Source: an uncultured Planctomycetota bacterium
GTDB lineage: Bacteria > Planctomycetota > SZUA-567 > JAFGNG01
Length of the DNA stretch: 31,455 nucleotides
Direction: 5' to 3'
NCBI GenBank assembly: GCA_947311175.1
Contig: CAMZKK010000104.1
Span: forward strand, 1-31,455
Numbering within the stretch: position 1 is the stretch's first letter; each line of letters starts with the position of its first letter. Below, in pieces: positions 16,017 to 23,670 of this stretch. Below the pieces are notes generated by a model. The model was not told the origin of the DNA and did no database searches. It saw nothing but the letters and a program-made list of their open reading frames with translations. The translations under genes were made by a program, and so were the position numbers.

Positions 16017-17206
16017 TATATATCCTCCCAGGTCGCATCTTGACTATTTGGGATTAAATGATCAATTCGGCGATTATCAGCCATAATGACACACATGTCA
16101 GGATATTTACAGGTGTTAATTTCTTGTTGTTTAGCCTCTGGTACAATTCCCCCCTTAGGGTCTTTGAGGAGAATAATTCTTGGCCTGAATGGGTGTTTAG
16201 GATCAAAGTCGGTTACCATCGCGGTGTGACCGGTATTTAAAACAACTTTACTTCCAAGTGGAAATGGTGGCATAATTTTATTTAAGGCATTTAAAATCTT
16301 TGGATCAAAATGATGTTTGCGTGGATTATTTAATTCTTCGAGTGCCTCAATCTGGAGATAATTACAATTGCCAACAAGTGAATCGAAGGCGTTAGCAACA
16401 TTTACTATTCTAGAAAAGACATGAACCTCACTTCCGTTAGGAATAAAGTTTGTTAAATCATCACACTTATTTGGATAACCTGTATTGTCAAAATTTAAAT
16501 GATGACAAAGAGCCATATTCGCCGTGATTGCACCGAGTTGTTCTTTTAATATCTTATGACCCTTTAAGGTGTGTGTTTTTAATAATTCTGTTTCAGCACT
16601 AGACAATGTCCATGGAGGGCAATTGCGGATTTTCTCATCAATCTGAAGTTTTCCAATATCATGAAGTAATGCCCCTAAACCAAGAGGGGCGAATTCAGTT
16701 GCGAGTTCTGTTCCAGCACTTTTTTTTCGTTCTTCAAATATATAATTTTCTGCTTCAAGCCCAATAAGCATTGAAAGATAACAAACATTTCCGCCATGAA
16801 ATAATATGTCATTGCTACCAATTCTGATATCATCAAGCATACAATAAACCCGATTATTTTCATTGATTGATTGAAAAATATCTATTACTCGATCACGATA
16901 AGCAGCGAATGAACCGGTATATGAAATATCTGAACTGATATTTGCAAAGGTCTTTTTTAATTCACCAAGAGTTTTTCTTGCCGAGGTAAAATTTTCTTCT
17001 TTTATAATATTTTCTAAATATCCAAGCCCATCTCCTTTCACCCAAAGTGAACGAATTCCCATTCTTCGTAAGGCATTAATTATTCTTGAGGTAAGGGTAA
17101 CGCCACGCTTTAAAAGAGGAGAGTCCGGATTAGAGGGATTTAATACAGAGCGTGCTAAAATATCATTAGAATTAGCATCTGTGATAGGTATTCTCAGCAT
17201 GTACAT
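16016..17206 (-). CDS. HD-GYP domain protein (probable cyclic-di-GMP phosphodiesterase)
   Basis: The 396-residue protein has an N-terminal segment (about 10-60) of the type preceding many HD-GYP domains, ending in 'RRMGIRSLWVKGDG'. The HD-GYP core runs about 130-310: His137, HDIGK (182-186), His212 (HTLKGH), HH (235-236), Asp240 and GYP (243-245). The C-terminal 'PLGSKVVLNTGHTAMV' stretch is also typical. The usual Glu after HH is Leu (HHLNFD) and the DG before GYP reads DNT, so activity may be reduced. Role: degrading or sensing cyclic dinucleotide. The start overlaps the end of the dehydrogenase gene by 13 bases; an ATG two codons later (17198-17200) is an alternative. The stop overlaps the next start. 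Confidence 0.85.
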   Translation of the reverse strand: MYMLRIPITDANSNDILARSVLNPSNPDSPLLKRGVTLTSRIINALRRMGIRSLWVKGDGLGYLENIIKEENFTSARKTLGELKKTFANISSDISYTGSFAAYRDRVIDIFQSINENNRVYCMLDDIRIGSNDILFHGGNVCYLSMLIGLEAENYIFEERKKSAGTELATEFAPLGLGALLHDIGKLQIDEKIRNCPPWTLSSAETELLKTHTLKGHKILKEQLGAITANMALCHHLNFDNTGYPNKCDDLTNFIPNGSEVHVFSRIVNVANAFDSLVGNCNYLQIEALEELNNPRKHHFDPKILNALNKIMPPFPLGSKVVLNTGHTAMVTDFDPKHPFRPRIILLKDPKGGIVPEAKQQEINTCKYPDMCVIMADNRRIDHLIPNSQDATWEDI

Positions 17207-18312
17207 GCCTCACGCAAAATAATTGCAATATCTTCTTTGTAAACTTTGCGAGGATTTGCCCTTGTGTTTCCAGACAATAATGTTTCCTCTGCAATTTCCT
17301 CTATATCATTATTGGTTAAAGTAATTTCGCTAAGATCTTTGGGGAGTCCTAATTTTTTTAACATTGCTTTACAAAAAAATGAAATATCATTACTGACAAT
17401 TCCTGAAAGAAGGTCGTATTGTTGCGGTGCAAAATTTTTGTTGTAAAGTAAAACATAAGGTAAAAGAATGCCACATATTTTACCGTGACCAATGCCTGTC
17501 CTTATTCCAAGTGGATGAGCTATTCCATGCACCAAACCTAATTGAGAATTTGCCAAAGCCATTCCTGCCATTAGACTTCCGGTGGCACAATTTTTAGCCG
17601 CTTCTTCATTGTTATTTGAAAAGACAAAATCTTCAATACTGCTGGCAATAAGGGCAACTGCACCAAAAGATAATGACTCTGTAATTGGACTAGAATTAGT
17701 CGATAGAAAACTTTCAATCCCTTGAGATAAGGCATCAAGTCCTGATTCAGCTTTTATTTTTTCCGGTGCATTTTTTCCTAAATCAGAGTCAACAATTACT
17801 AAATTTGCAAAAAATGAATTATGCCGAATGCTTTTTTTTATTTTTTTAACACTATCTGATAAAACTGCATTTGAAGTAACTTCACTACCGCTTCCAAAGG
17901 TAGAAGGAATGGCAACAAATGGAATTCCATTTCCAGAGATTTTTTCTTTCTCATGTAAAAATTGATTAGTACTTGCAGATTCTTTGATTAATCCGGCGGT
18001 GGCTTTTGCTACATCAAGAACACTTCCTCCGCCAATTCCGATAATTATGTTGGCTTTAAAATCAAGTGCCGATGTTCTTGTTTGATCAACTATTGTAAAT
18101 TCATCCTCAGATTTTATACCTGGAAAAACCTTTGTCTCAATTCCTTCTTGATTTAACATCAATTCAAGTCTTGCAATAAATCCTTGTTCTTGCATAGCTT
18201 TTTCACCGGTAACAATAAATGCTCTATTCCCAATCTCGGCAATTGCTTGCTGACAATTATTAAAAGCTCCTGTTCCACTAGTTATAATCGGAGATGTTTT
18301 AAATATATTCAT
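17194..18312 (-). CDS. Iron-containing (group III) alcohol dehydrogenase family protein
   Basis: The 372-residue protein is the normal length for the family. It carries the nucleotide-binding GIGGGSVLDVAK (92-103), FGSGSEVTSNAV (139-150), and metal-site regions with Asp193 (GLDALSQ), His262 (VHGIAHPLG) and His276 (GIGHGK). The second classical ligand position is Gln197 rather than His, a substitution I recall from other members of the family. It oxidises or reduces an alcohol/aldehyde with NAD(P); the substrate is unknown. It overlaps the HD-GYP gene by 13 bases, which is unusual company for a metabolic enzyme. The ATG has an AGGAAA SD and the upstream GYF gene ends 52 bases away. Confidence 0.85.
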   Translation of the reverse strand: MNIFKTSPIITSGTGAFNNCQQAIAEIGNRAFIVTGEKAMQEQGFIARLELMLNQEGIETKVFPGIKSEDEFTIVDQTRTSALDFKANIIIGIGGGSVLDVAKATAGLIKESASTNQFLHEKEKISGNGIPFVAIPSTFGSGSEVTSNAVLSDSVKKIKKSIRHNSFFANLVIVDSDLGKNAPEKIKAESGLDALSQGIESFLSTNSSPITESLSFGAVALIASSIEDFVFSNNNEEAAKNCATGSLMAGMALANSQLGLVHGIAHPLGIRTGIGHGKICGILLPYVLLYNKNFAPQQYDLLSGIVSNDISFFCKAMLKKLGLPKDLSEITLTNNDIEEIAEETLLSGNTRANPRKVYKEDIAIILREACTC

Positions 18313-18364
18313 AACGTTTCCTATTTAATATTATGCAATAATTGCAAATTATAACTGAAAATGA

Positions 18365-19444
18365 TTAAGCAGCTATTACTTCTTGGTCTGCGTTACGGCT
18401 AAGTTTTTTTGCATTGTCTTCTTCTTCTCTAGGAAATACACATACTGCTAAAACGCTATCTTGCTCGGTAATATCAAAATATGTCAGAAAAAAATCGACA
18501 TCATTATCCACAGACAAGGATAGTCTTTTCTTTGCTTTTACAATAAAATTCTTTGCCCATTCAGTGTAATTTTCATCGAGGATTCCCCCAAGAACATAAC
18601 CATCCGTTACTTCTGATAGAGTCTTGCTCCATTTTGGAAGTGAGTCGGTAATTTGGATTTGTCTTATTCCTTCTCCTGCAATACAGAGATTTCTTAGACT
18701 ATAAGGAAGAGATGAGGCAAGTCGTTGCCATAAGTCAACATCTTCATCAATAGTTAGTAATGGTTCACCGGTTTTAAAAAGGTGAATATAGCAATTTGGA
18801 CTTTCATCACAACTGCCAATCAGCCAGTTGCTACCGTAAAACCAGTTATTCATAAATATTCCCCATCCGAGTTTATCAAACACATGGCGAGGAAGATGGA
18901 GTGCAAGAAATTCTTTTTCCTGTTCAGAGATATCAAGTGTCTTGCCAATCAATTTATTAACTAAACTTGCAAGGAAGCAAAAGATTAATAAAAAAATGGG
19001 AGGGGTAATTCCAAGAAAAAGAAAGGCATTTTTCATAGTTAAACCGTAATTCATTCCACTAATGAAAAAAGCGATAATACCACTAATTACGGCAATAACT
19101 CCGGTCGCAACATATATATTTCTTGGTTGAAAGTATTTATATGCCATATTATCACAGATGTGATTTAAAAGTCTTTTCATTTCTGTGGAGGCAGAGATAT
19201 TTTTTCTTATATTGTGATAATTTTCTTTTTTGTTTGCAGGCTCTATTCTTTTTGAAAACAAGCCTTTAACTTGATCGGCTCTCCGCCAGGTTATTCCATC
19301 TGAGGAAACTGCACCATCATTCGGCAAAACGCCATTTTTGACCATTGCCCTCAGTGAATCAGAGTCATAAGGTCCTAAAACTCCCATCCCGGTTCTAACA
19401 TATAACTTATTTGTTGTTTGCTCTTGTAAAGCGTGTGCTCCCAT
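18365..19444 (-). CDS. Membrane protein with N-terminal GYF_2 domain
   Basis: The start is set at ATG 19442-19444 because GAGGAA (19456-19461) sits at SD distance; an upstream in-frame ATG (19466-19468) would place that SD inside the coding region. The 359-residue product has a GYF_2-type domain (about 14-62: LYVRTGMGVLGPYDSDSLR ... DGITWRRADQV). This fold is used for peptide binding and is common at the ends of PVC membrane proteins. Two membrane segments follow (about 109-129 and 139-163), then a soluble domain of about 190 residues that I do not recognise, containing several Trp and acidic stretches. It is probably the first gene of the signalling run and could be its membrane-anchored input or output; this is inference. 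Confidence 0.65.
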   Translation of the reverse strand: MGAHALQEQTTNKLYVRTGMGVLGPYDSDSLRAMVKNGVLPNDGAVSSDGITWRRADQVKGLFSKRIEPANKKENYHNIRKNISASTEMKRLLNHICDNMAYKYFQPRNIYVATGVIAVISGIIAFFISGMNYGLTMKNAFLFLGITPPIFLLIFCFLASLVNKLIGKTLDISEQEKEFLALHLPRHVFDKLGWGIFMNNWFYGSNWLIGSCDESPNCYIHLFKTGEPLLTIDEDVDLWQRLASSLPYSLRNLCIAGEGIRQIQITDSLPKWSKTLSEVTDGYVLGGILDENYTEWAKNFIVKAKKRLSLSVDNDVDFFLTYFDITEQDSVLAVCVFPREEEDNAKKLSRNADQEVIAA

Positions 19445-19487
19445 AATTTTCAATTCCTCAAAAAACAAAATTTTTTCTCTATATAAA

Positions 19488-19508
19488 TATTATCGGTCAT
19501 TGATGAGG
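19488..19508 (-). promoter_or_regulatory. Conserved 21-nt block upstream of the GYF gene (copy 2)
   Basis: TATTATCGGTCATT plus GATGAGG matches 13445-13465 at 19 of 21 positions, and looser similarity continues into TTCAG/CTCAG. On the minus strand it reads AATGACCGATAATA, placing GATAAT about 44 bases before the ATG of the first gene of the signalling run. CCGATAA resembles the -10 of sigma-28 promoters, but no matching -35 is found at the usual spacing. Confidence 0.4.
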
Positions 19509-19636
19509 ATAAAATTCAGCTAAATTTTGAATGGTTGAAGAATTTTGAATTTAGTTTTTGATAAATCTAAATTTCACAGTTGATACGGAATTTAGGCTAA
19601 ATGCAACATTGGAGTATGGTTTATCGGGGTGTAATT

Positions 19637-20017
19637 CTACGAATTGGTGTCATTTCCATTATTTTGTTGTTTTTCTTTTTCATCGATTTTTTTACCGGAA
19701 ATAAAGGCATCTATAGTGCTGATAATCCAACAAGCAGTGATAATTGTTATAACTATGGTGTAGATTGGTTTTCCTGCTCCCTGCGAGGCATTCGTGATAG
19801 CTGCAGTTATAGCAGATTCTGTCATTTCAATTTCACCGGAAACGATTTTATCAACAATTAAGGTCGCTTGCTTGGTTGCTTCAACCATGATATAGGAGAG
19901 ACAAATGAGAGTGGTAGAAATAAACAAAATACCCTTCTTGTAATTTTTTAAAATAATTTGTCCAACTCCAGGCATTACTAATCCGGAAAAAAGGGCTGCC
20001 TTTAAAGATTTTTTCAT
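19637..20017 (-). CDS. Small TM2/DUF5683-like membrane protein
   Basis: The 126-residue protein has three hydrophobic segments: about 7-22 (FSGLVMPGVGQII), about 29-46 (GILFISTTLICLSYIMV) and about 85-105 (YTIVITIITACWIISTIDAF). It ends in a hydrophilic Lys/Asn/Glu-rich tail. The 'PGxGQ....N..KG' signature recalls small TM2-like or DUF5683-type membrane proteins. Function unknown. ATG 20015-20017 has SD AAGGAA six bases away. It is divergent from mscS, about 90 bases apart, and lies upstream of the GYF gene on the same strand but separated by about 190 bases. Confidence 0.65.
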   Translation of the reverse strand: MKKSLKAALFSGLVMPGVGQIILKNYKKGILFISTTLICLSYIMVEATKQATLIVDKIVSGEIEMTESAITAAITNASQGAGKPIYTIVITIITACWIISTIDAFISGKKIDEKEKQQNNGNDTNS

Positions 20018-20110
20018 TAGAATTCCTTTCTTAGATTAATAAAATTTAATCCTCATATTATACAGCTTATTTTTTATTTTAAGCAAGATTTATTTTATTA
20101 GGAGAAAATA

Positions 20111-21001
20111 ATGGCAGAAGCAACGACTGAGCAGGCAAAATCATTTGTTTTAGATATCACCAACCCTAAAGTCATTGATCAAAATGTAGAAGCACTTAAA
20201 GAAATCATCAAGCAAGTTACCGCATTTGGTGTTAAGTATGGATTTCAAATTCTTGGTGCCTTAATTATAATGATTATTGGTTACCTATTGTCACGATGGG
20301 TGCAAAGAGCTGCATTTAGGATGTTAGAGAAAAAAGAGATTGATATTACCGCTAGAACTTTTTCGAGTAGTGTCGTTAAATTGATTGTTTTATTTATTTC
20401 TATGATTATTGCTTTAGGGACCTTAGGGGTATCAATTTCACCAATGATTGCTGCTCTCGGTGCTGCTACTTTTGGAATTACTTTAGCGTTGCAAGGTCCA
20501 ATTTCAAATTATGGTGCAGGGCTAATGATTATTTTAACCCATCCATTTAGGGTTAATGATACGATTGAAATTCAAGGGATTTCCGGAGTAGTAGCAGATA
20601 TAAAACTTGCGGTAACAATTCTTGAAAATGGTGATGGCGAAAGAATTACCATTCCTAATAGTCAAGTTGTTGGTCAGGTGATTGTTAATTCAAAAACCAC
20701 CAAGATTGCGGTGGCAACTATTGGAGTTGCTTATACCGATGATATTGAAAAAGCCGTTTCAATTATTAAAGATGTCCTTGATGGGATTGAAGATGTATCA
20801 ACAGGCGAGACCAATCAAGTTGGAATTTATGAATTTGGCGATTCTTCAATAAATATTCAAGCGAGATACTGGGTGCCAACGAGAAAATATTATTCTTTGC
20901 TTCATGAGGTTAATCTTAAAATTTTTAAGGCATTAATCGCAGCAGGTATTTCAATTCCGTTTCCACAACGAGAGGTTAGATTATTAAATAGTGAAAATTA
21001 A
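20111..21001 (+). CDS. mscS: MscS-family small-conductance mechanosensitive channel
   Basis: The 296-residue protein has three membrane segments near 43-62, 88-108 and 112-135. The pore-lining TM3 signature is GAATFGITLALQGPISNYGAG (117-137), followed by the beta domain (FRVNDTIEIQG, about 146-156; ITIPNSQVVGQV, about 179-190) and the C-terminal vestibule domain. Size and layout match the minimal E. coli-type MscS. It opens under membrane tension to release solutes on osmotic downshock. SD AGGAGA precedes the ATG. The lplA-type gene overlaps its 3' end by 11 bases, a genomic link rather than an obvious functional one. Confidence 0.9.
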   Translation: MAEATTEQAKSFVLDITNPKVIDQNVEALKEIIKQVTAFGVKYGFQILGALIIMIIGYLLSRWVQRAAFRMLEKKEIDITARTFSSSVVKLIVLFISMIIALGTLGVSISPMIAALGAATFGITLALQGPISNYGAGLMIILTHPFRVNDTIEIQGISGVVADIKLAVTILENGDGERITIPNSQVVGQVIVNSKTTKIAVATIGVAYTDDIEKAVSIIKDVLDGIEDVSTGETNQVGIYEFGDSSINIQARYWVPTRKYYSLLHEVNLKIFKALIAAGISIPFPQREVRLLNSEN

Positions 21002-21623
21002 AGAAATTCTCAAACAAGAAAATATCTATTTAGAAAATGGAAAACCAATCCTTTGGTTTTGGGAAGCTGATAGTCCGGCAATAATAATGGGAACGAGTGG
21101 CAAGGAAAATGTTGAAGCAAATATAAATATTTGCAGGAATGACGGAATAGAGATACACAAACGCCGCAGTGGTGGAGGGACGGTTGTTGTTGGCAAAGGT
21201 GTTTTATGTTTCGGAGTAGTTATGAAAAAAGGGTGGAACAAGGTTTCTCCAAGTTCCCTTGCAAAGAAAATCTTAACCCCTATTAGCAATGCTTTGAGCA
21301 CCTCAGAGTTTACCATTACCATTAAAGGCATGGGAGATTTAACCTATGGCAATTATAAAATATGTGGAACGGCTCAAAGGTGGCTCAAAACTTCAGTAAT
21401 GCTTCATGGCTCTATTTTGGTTGATTTTGATTTGATACTAATTGATAAATATCTTAAACATCCTCCACTTGAGCCGGATTATAGAAAGGGCAGAAGGCAT
21501 AAAGATTTCTGTAAAAATTTATCAGAGATAAATACTTCCATCACAACAGTTACAGCTGCATCAAAACTTATTGCAGATGCATTTGACTTACCGACTATTT
21601 GGCTGAATGAAAGTTTATTATAA
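20991..21623 (+). CDS. lplA: Lipoate-protein ligase A-like (BPL/LplA catalytic domain) protein
   Basis: The 210-residue protein corresponds to the catalytic domain only. Visible are the substrate-binding RRSGGGTVV loop (about 58-66), the later YKICGTAQRW segment with the lipoyl-AMP-contacting Lys, and LHGSILVD. Classical LplA has an extra C-terminal domain and about 330 residues; this shorter form resembles single-domain lipoyl/octanoyl transferases that need a partner or act as amidotransferases. The start is GTG at 20991-20993, inside the last codons of mscS, with AGAGG some 15 bases upstream, so translation probably depends on coupling. Role: attaching lipoate to E2 or GcvH proteins. Confidence 0.75.
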   Translation: MKIKEILKQENIYLENGKPILWFWEADSPAIIMGTSGKENVEANINICRNDGIEIHKRRSGGGTVVVGKGVLCFGVVMKKGWNKVSPSSLAKKILTPISNALSTSEFTITIKGMGDLTYGNYKICGTAQRWLKTSVMLHGSILVDFDLILIDKYLKHPPLEPDYRKGRRHKDFCKNLSEINTSITTVTAASKLIADAFDLPTIWLNESLL

Positions 21624-21630
21624 ATTTATG

Positions 21631-21656
21631 CCTAAATTCTATGGTTGGAATTTTGG
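21631..21656. terminator. Possible hairpin between convergent lplA and tolC-like genes
   Basis: CCTAAATTC (21631-21639) and GAATTTTGG (21648-21656) pair with one mismatch across an 8-base loop in the 47-base gap between the two converging genes. Weak and without a clear T-tract. Confidence 0.3.
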
Positions 21657-21670
21657 TTAAACTTGATTTT

Positions 21671-22978
21671 CTATTTATTGATTTGATTTTCGCCAATAAT
21701 GAGAGTTAATTTATTCCAAGCATTTTTATATAGATAGATTGAGCGATAAAAATTTCTTTGAGCAATGCCAAGAGTTTGACGGGCAGTAAGGACATCAAGG
21801 TGAGTGCTTACTCCTTGCCTTTCTCTCGCAATTGTTAGGCGAAGGCTTTCGGTAGCTTGTTCAACATTTCTTTGCTGTGCCTTTAGCTTTGTAGCTGCAC
21901 TGTTAATATCCAAAATAGTATTTTTTATTTCTAACTTTATTTCTTCTTTTAGCTCAGAATGTAAATAGGTCAATTTTTCTTTACCGGCTTTTAATTCTTT
22001 TATTTTTCCACGATGAAGTAATCCGTCAAAAATATTTAGGCTTAAGGTCAGTCCTACTTCCCATGATTTGTCATATTTATTTGTGCTACGGTCAAAACTG
22101 TCAGTTGTCCCTGAAAACGAACCGGATGCAGACAAATGGGGAAGGAGTTCTGCCTTGGTTTCAGAAATTTTTTCTTGTTGAATCTTAATGTTATAATTAC
22201 TTTTTCTAAGCTCTGGACGATAAGACAATGCCTTTTGATATAGCTCTTCAATCTTTGGGGTTGTTCTTTCTATAAAAGCAAGTTTTTCAGTAAGTATTAG
22301 TTTGCTATTGGCAGGAAGTCCAAGCATTCTTGAAAATGAATTTTTAGCCTTTCCAAGTTCACTTTCAGCCTCTGTGAGGGCTGTTGATTCATTGGTGCTT
22401 TCCACCTCAGCCCGAAGGACATCGTAGTTGGTGGCAGTTTCTAAGTTTTTTCTTTTTTTTACATCGTCTAAATATTTATTTGATAATTCAACTTGTTTTA
22501 ATGCGACTTTTACCATTTCTTTGTTTAAAAGAATTCGATAATAATTTTCACGAATAAGAAAACGTATTTGTTGTTCTTGTTGCCGAATATTTTCTGTCGC
22601 TACTTTGCGACTATATTTTGCTTCTCTAATTGTTGCAATATTTTTTCCGCCATTATAGATGGACTGATTAACAGTTATTGAACTAGAATAGAGTTCGTTC
22701 CATTTATCACGACTACTTCCAGCTCTCTTTTCTAAATAAGTATCTGAATAAGTCTTATTAAATGACCCCGATATTTTTGGTAGAACACCACTGTAGGCAG
22801 ACATAATCTTTCCTGCTGTCACGTCTTTACCCATCTCTGCCGCTTTGAGTGCATACGAATAATTTAATGCCATGGTTTCGCTTTGTTTTAGGCTAAGTTT
22901 ATAGGTAGGAACATTGTCTTCTGCAAATAAGGGCAGACTGAATGCTATTATTAATAAAAAGAAATAAAATGGGCGCAT
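21671..22978 (-). CDS. TolC-family outer-membrane efflux/secretion channel protein
   Basis: The product of about 435 residues has a signal peptide (1 to about 19, ending LPLFA) and two repeats of long amphipathic helices typical of TolC/OEP: 'SLKQSETMALNYSYALKAAE' near the start and the 'YRPELRKSNYNIKIQQEKI' ... 'LSASGSFSGT' region in the second half. It forms a trimeric outer-membrane duct for a tripartite pump or type I secretion. No inner-membrane pump or adaptor gene lies beside it, so its partners must be elsewhere. The ATG at 22976-22978 is preferred over the adjacent upstream TTG (22979-22981); AGGAA serves either. It has a long leader (about 115 bases) from a strong predicted promoter. 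Confidence 0.85.
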   Translation of the reverse strand: MRPFYFFLLIIAFSLPLFAEDNVPTYKLSLKQSETMALNYSYALKAAEMGKDVTAGKIMSAYSGVLPKISGSFNKTYSDTYLEKRAGSSRDKWNELYSSSITVNQSIYNGGKNIATIREAKYSRKVATENIRQQEQQIRFLIRENYYRILLNKEMVKVALKQVELSNKYLDDVKKRKNLETATNYDVLRAEVESTNESTALTEAESELGKAKNSFSRMLGLPANSKLILTEKLAFIERTTPKIEELYQKALSYRPELRKSNYNIKIQQEKISETKAELLPHLSASGSFSGTTDSFDRSTNKYDKSWEVGLTLSLNIFDGLLHRGKIKELKAGKEKLTYLHSELKEEIKLEIKNTILDINSAATKLKAQQRNVEQATESLRLTIARERQGVSTHLDVLTARQTLGIAQRNFYRSIYLYKNAWNKLTLIIGENQINK

Positions 22979-23101
22979 CAAAATGTATTCCTATTAAAAA
23001 AATTGTCGAGACTAAACGATAATACAATAAATAAAATCTTAACAATCAAAAAGTAGATTACTTATCAATTTTATTTAAAAATATAGAAAAATCTAAAAAA
23101 A

Positions 23102-23130
23102 AGTATAATTCCTTGACACCACCTTGTCAA
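23102..23130 (-). promoter_or_regulatory. Near-consensus promoter for the TolC-family gene
   Basis: On the minus strand: TTGACA (23125-23130), a 17-base spacer, then TATACT (23102-23107). The -35 is one arm of the palindrome TTGACACCACCTTGTCAA, whose other arm is the -35 for the divergent STAS gene. Confidence 0.6.
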
Positions 23131-23140
23131 AGTGTAATTT
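23113..23140 (+). promoter_or_regulatory. Promoter for the STAS gene, overlapping the divergent one
   Basis: TTGACA (23113-23118), a 16-base spacer, then TAATTT (23135-23140). This leads to the SD GAGG (23172-23175) and the GTG start at 23183. The -35 elements of the two opposed promoters are separated by only 6 bases, so the two genes probably compete for polymerase or share a regulator. Confidence 0.5.
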
Positions 23141-23182
23141 TAAAAGTATTGCTTTGCTTAGATACTTGTTTGAGGTAGTTTT

Positions 23183-23500
23183 GTGAATACAAAAGAAGTT
23201 GAATTTATGATTGAACATAATTCACAAAATGAATCAGCAACGCTCTATGTCGATGGTTTCGTTGATGCAGAAACTGCTGCGGATTTTGATAAACAGCTCA
23301 CTTCTCTTCGAATAAAACAGATTAAACTTTTAATTTTAGATTTTTCAAAACTAATTCACTTCTCAAGTCAAGGAATAACCTTTCTTGTTCAAAATACAAT
23401 TGCTTTCAAAAAAAATGGCGGAGAAATCAAAATTGTCGGTCTTAATGATAATGTTAAAGCAATTTTTGATGAATTATGCTTATCAAAGTTTTTCCTCTAA
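23183..23500 (+). CDS. STAS-domain anti-sigma factor antagonist-like protein
   Basis: The 105-residue protein is a single STAS domain. Its LLILDFSKLIHFSSQGITFLV segment aligns with the phosphorylation loop of SpoIIAA-type antagonists; Ser62 in FSSQG falls at the phosphorylated serine. Such proteins bind anti-sigma kinases or similar regulators in a phosphorylation-dependent switch. No partner kinase or phosphatase gene is adjacent. The start is GTG (23183-23185), favoured by GAGG at 23172-23175; an ATG eight codons on is an alternative. It is a single-gene transcription unit with its own promoter and terminator. Confidence 0.8.
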   Translation: MNTKEVEFMIEHNSQNESATLYVDGFVDAETAADFDKQLTSLRIKQIKLLILDFSKLIHFSSQGITFLVQNTIAFKKNGGEIKIVGLNDNVKAIFDELCLSKFFL

Positions 23501-23564
23501 AAATCTTAAAATATGTGATAAACACGTGAAATAGCCTTTACCCATTACTTGTTTAAATAAAGAT

Positions 23565-23607
23565 AAGTGAGATGTAAAGAACCTTTGTATCTCACTTGTT
23601 TTATATT
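23565..23607 (+). terminator. Intrinsic terminator after the STAS gene
   Basis: AAGTGAGATGTAAAG (23565-23579) pairs with CTTTGTATCTCACTT (23583-23597) over 15 positions, including two G-U pairs, with a 3-base loop, followed by GTTTTATATT. Confidence 0.7.
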
Positions 23608-23635
23608 GACAGTAATTGCGTTCTGAGATTAAATA
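23606..23635 (+). promoter_or_regulatory. Possible promoter for the malic enzyme-sppA unit
   Basis: TTGACA (23606-23611) with TTAAAT at 23629-23634 (17-base spacer) or TAAATA at 23630-23635 (18). It lies immediately after the STAS terminator and before the malic enzyme start. Confidence 0.4.
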
Positions 23636-23670
23636 AGATTAAAATTTAAGTTATGAAAGGATTTTTACTG

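Noticed and set aside
18365..19468. Upstream ATG (19466-19468) as start of the GYF protein
   Set aside because: The only good SD, GAGGAA at 19456-19461, lies downstream of that ATG and fits the next one.
19488..19600. Second copy of the small ORF at the duplicated block
   Set aside because: The same reading frame is interrupted by a stop (TAG) ten codons before its end, so only the DNA block is shared.
19601..19861. Plus-strand ORF opposite the TM2-like gene
   Set aside because: The minus-strand frame has an SD, start and membrane segments with the PGxGQ motif; the plus frame is a shadow.
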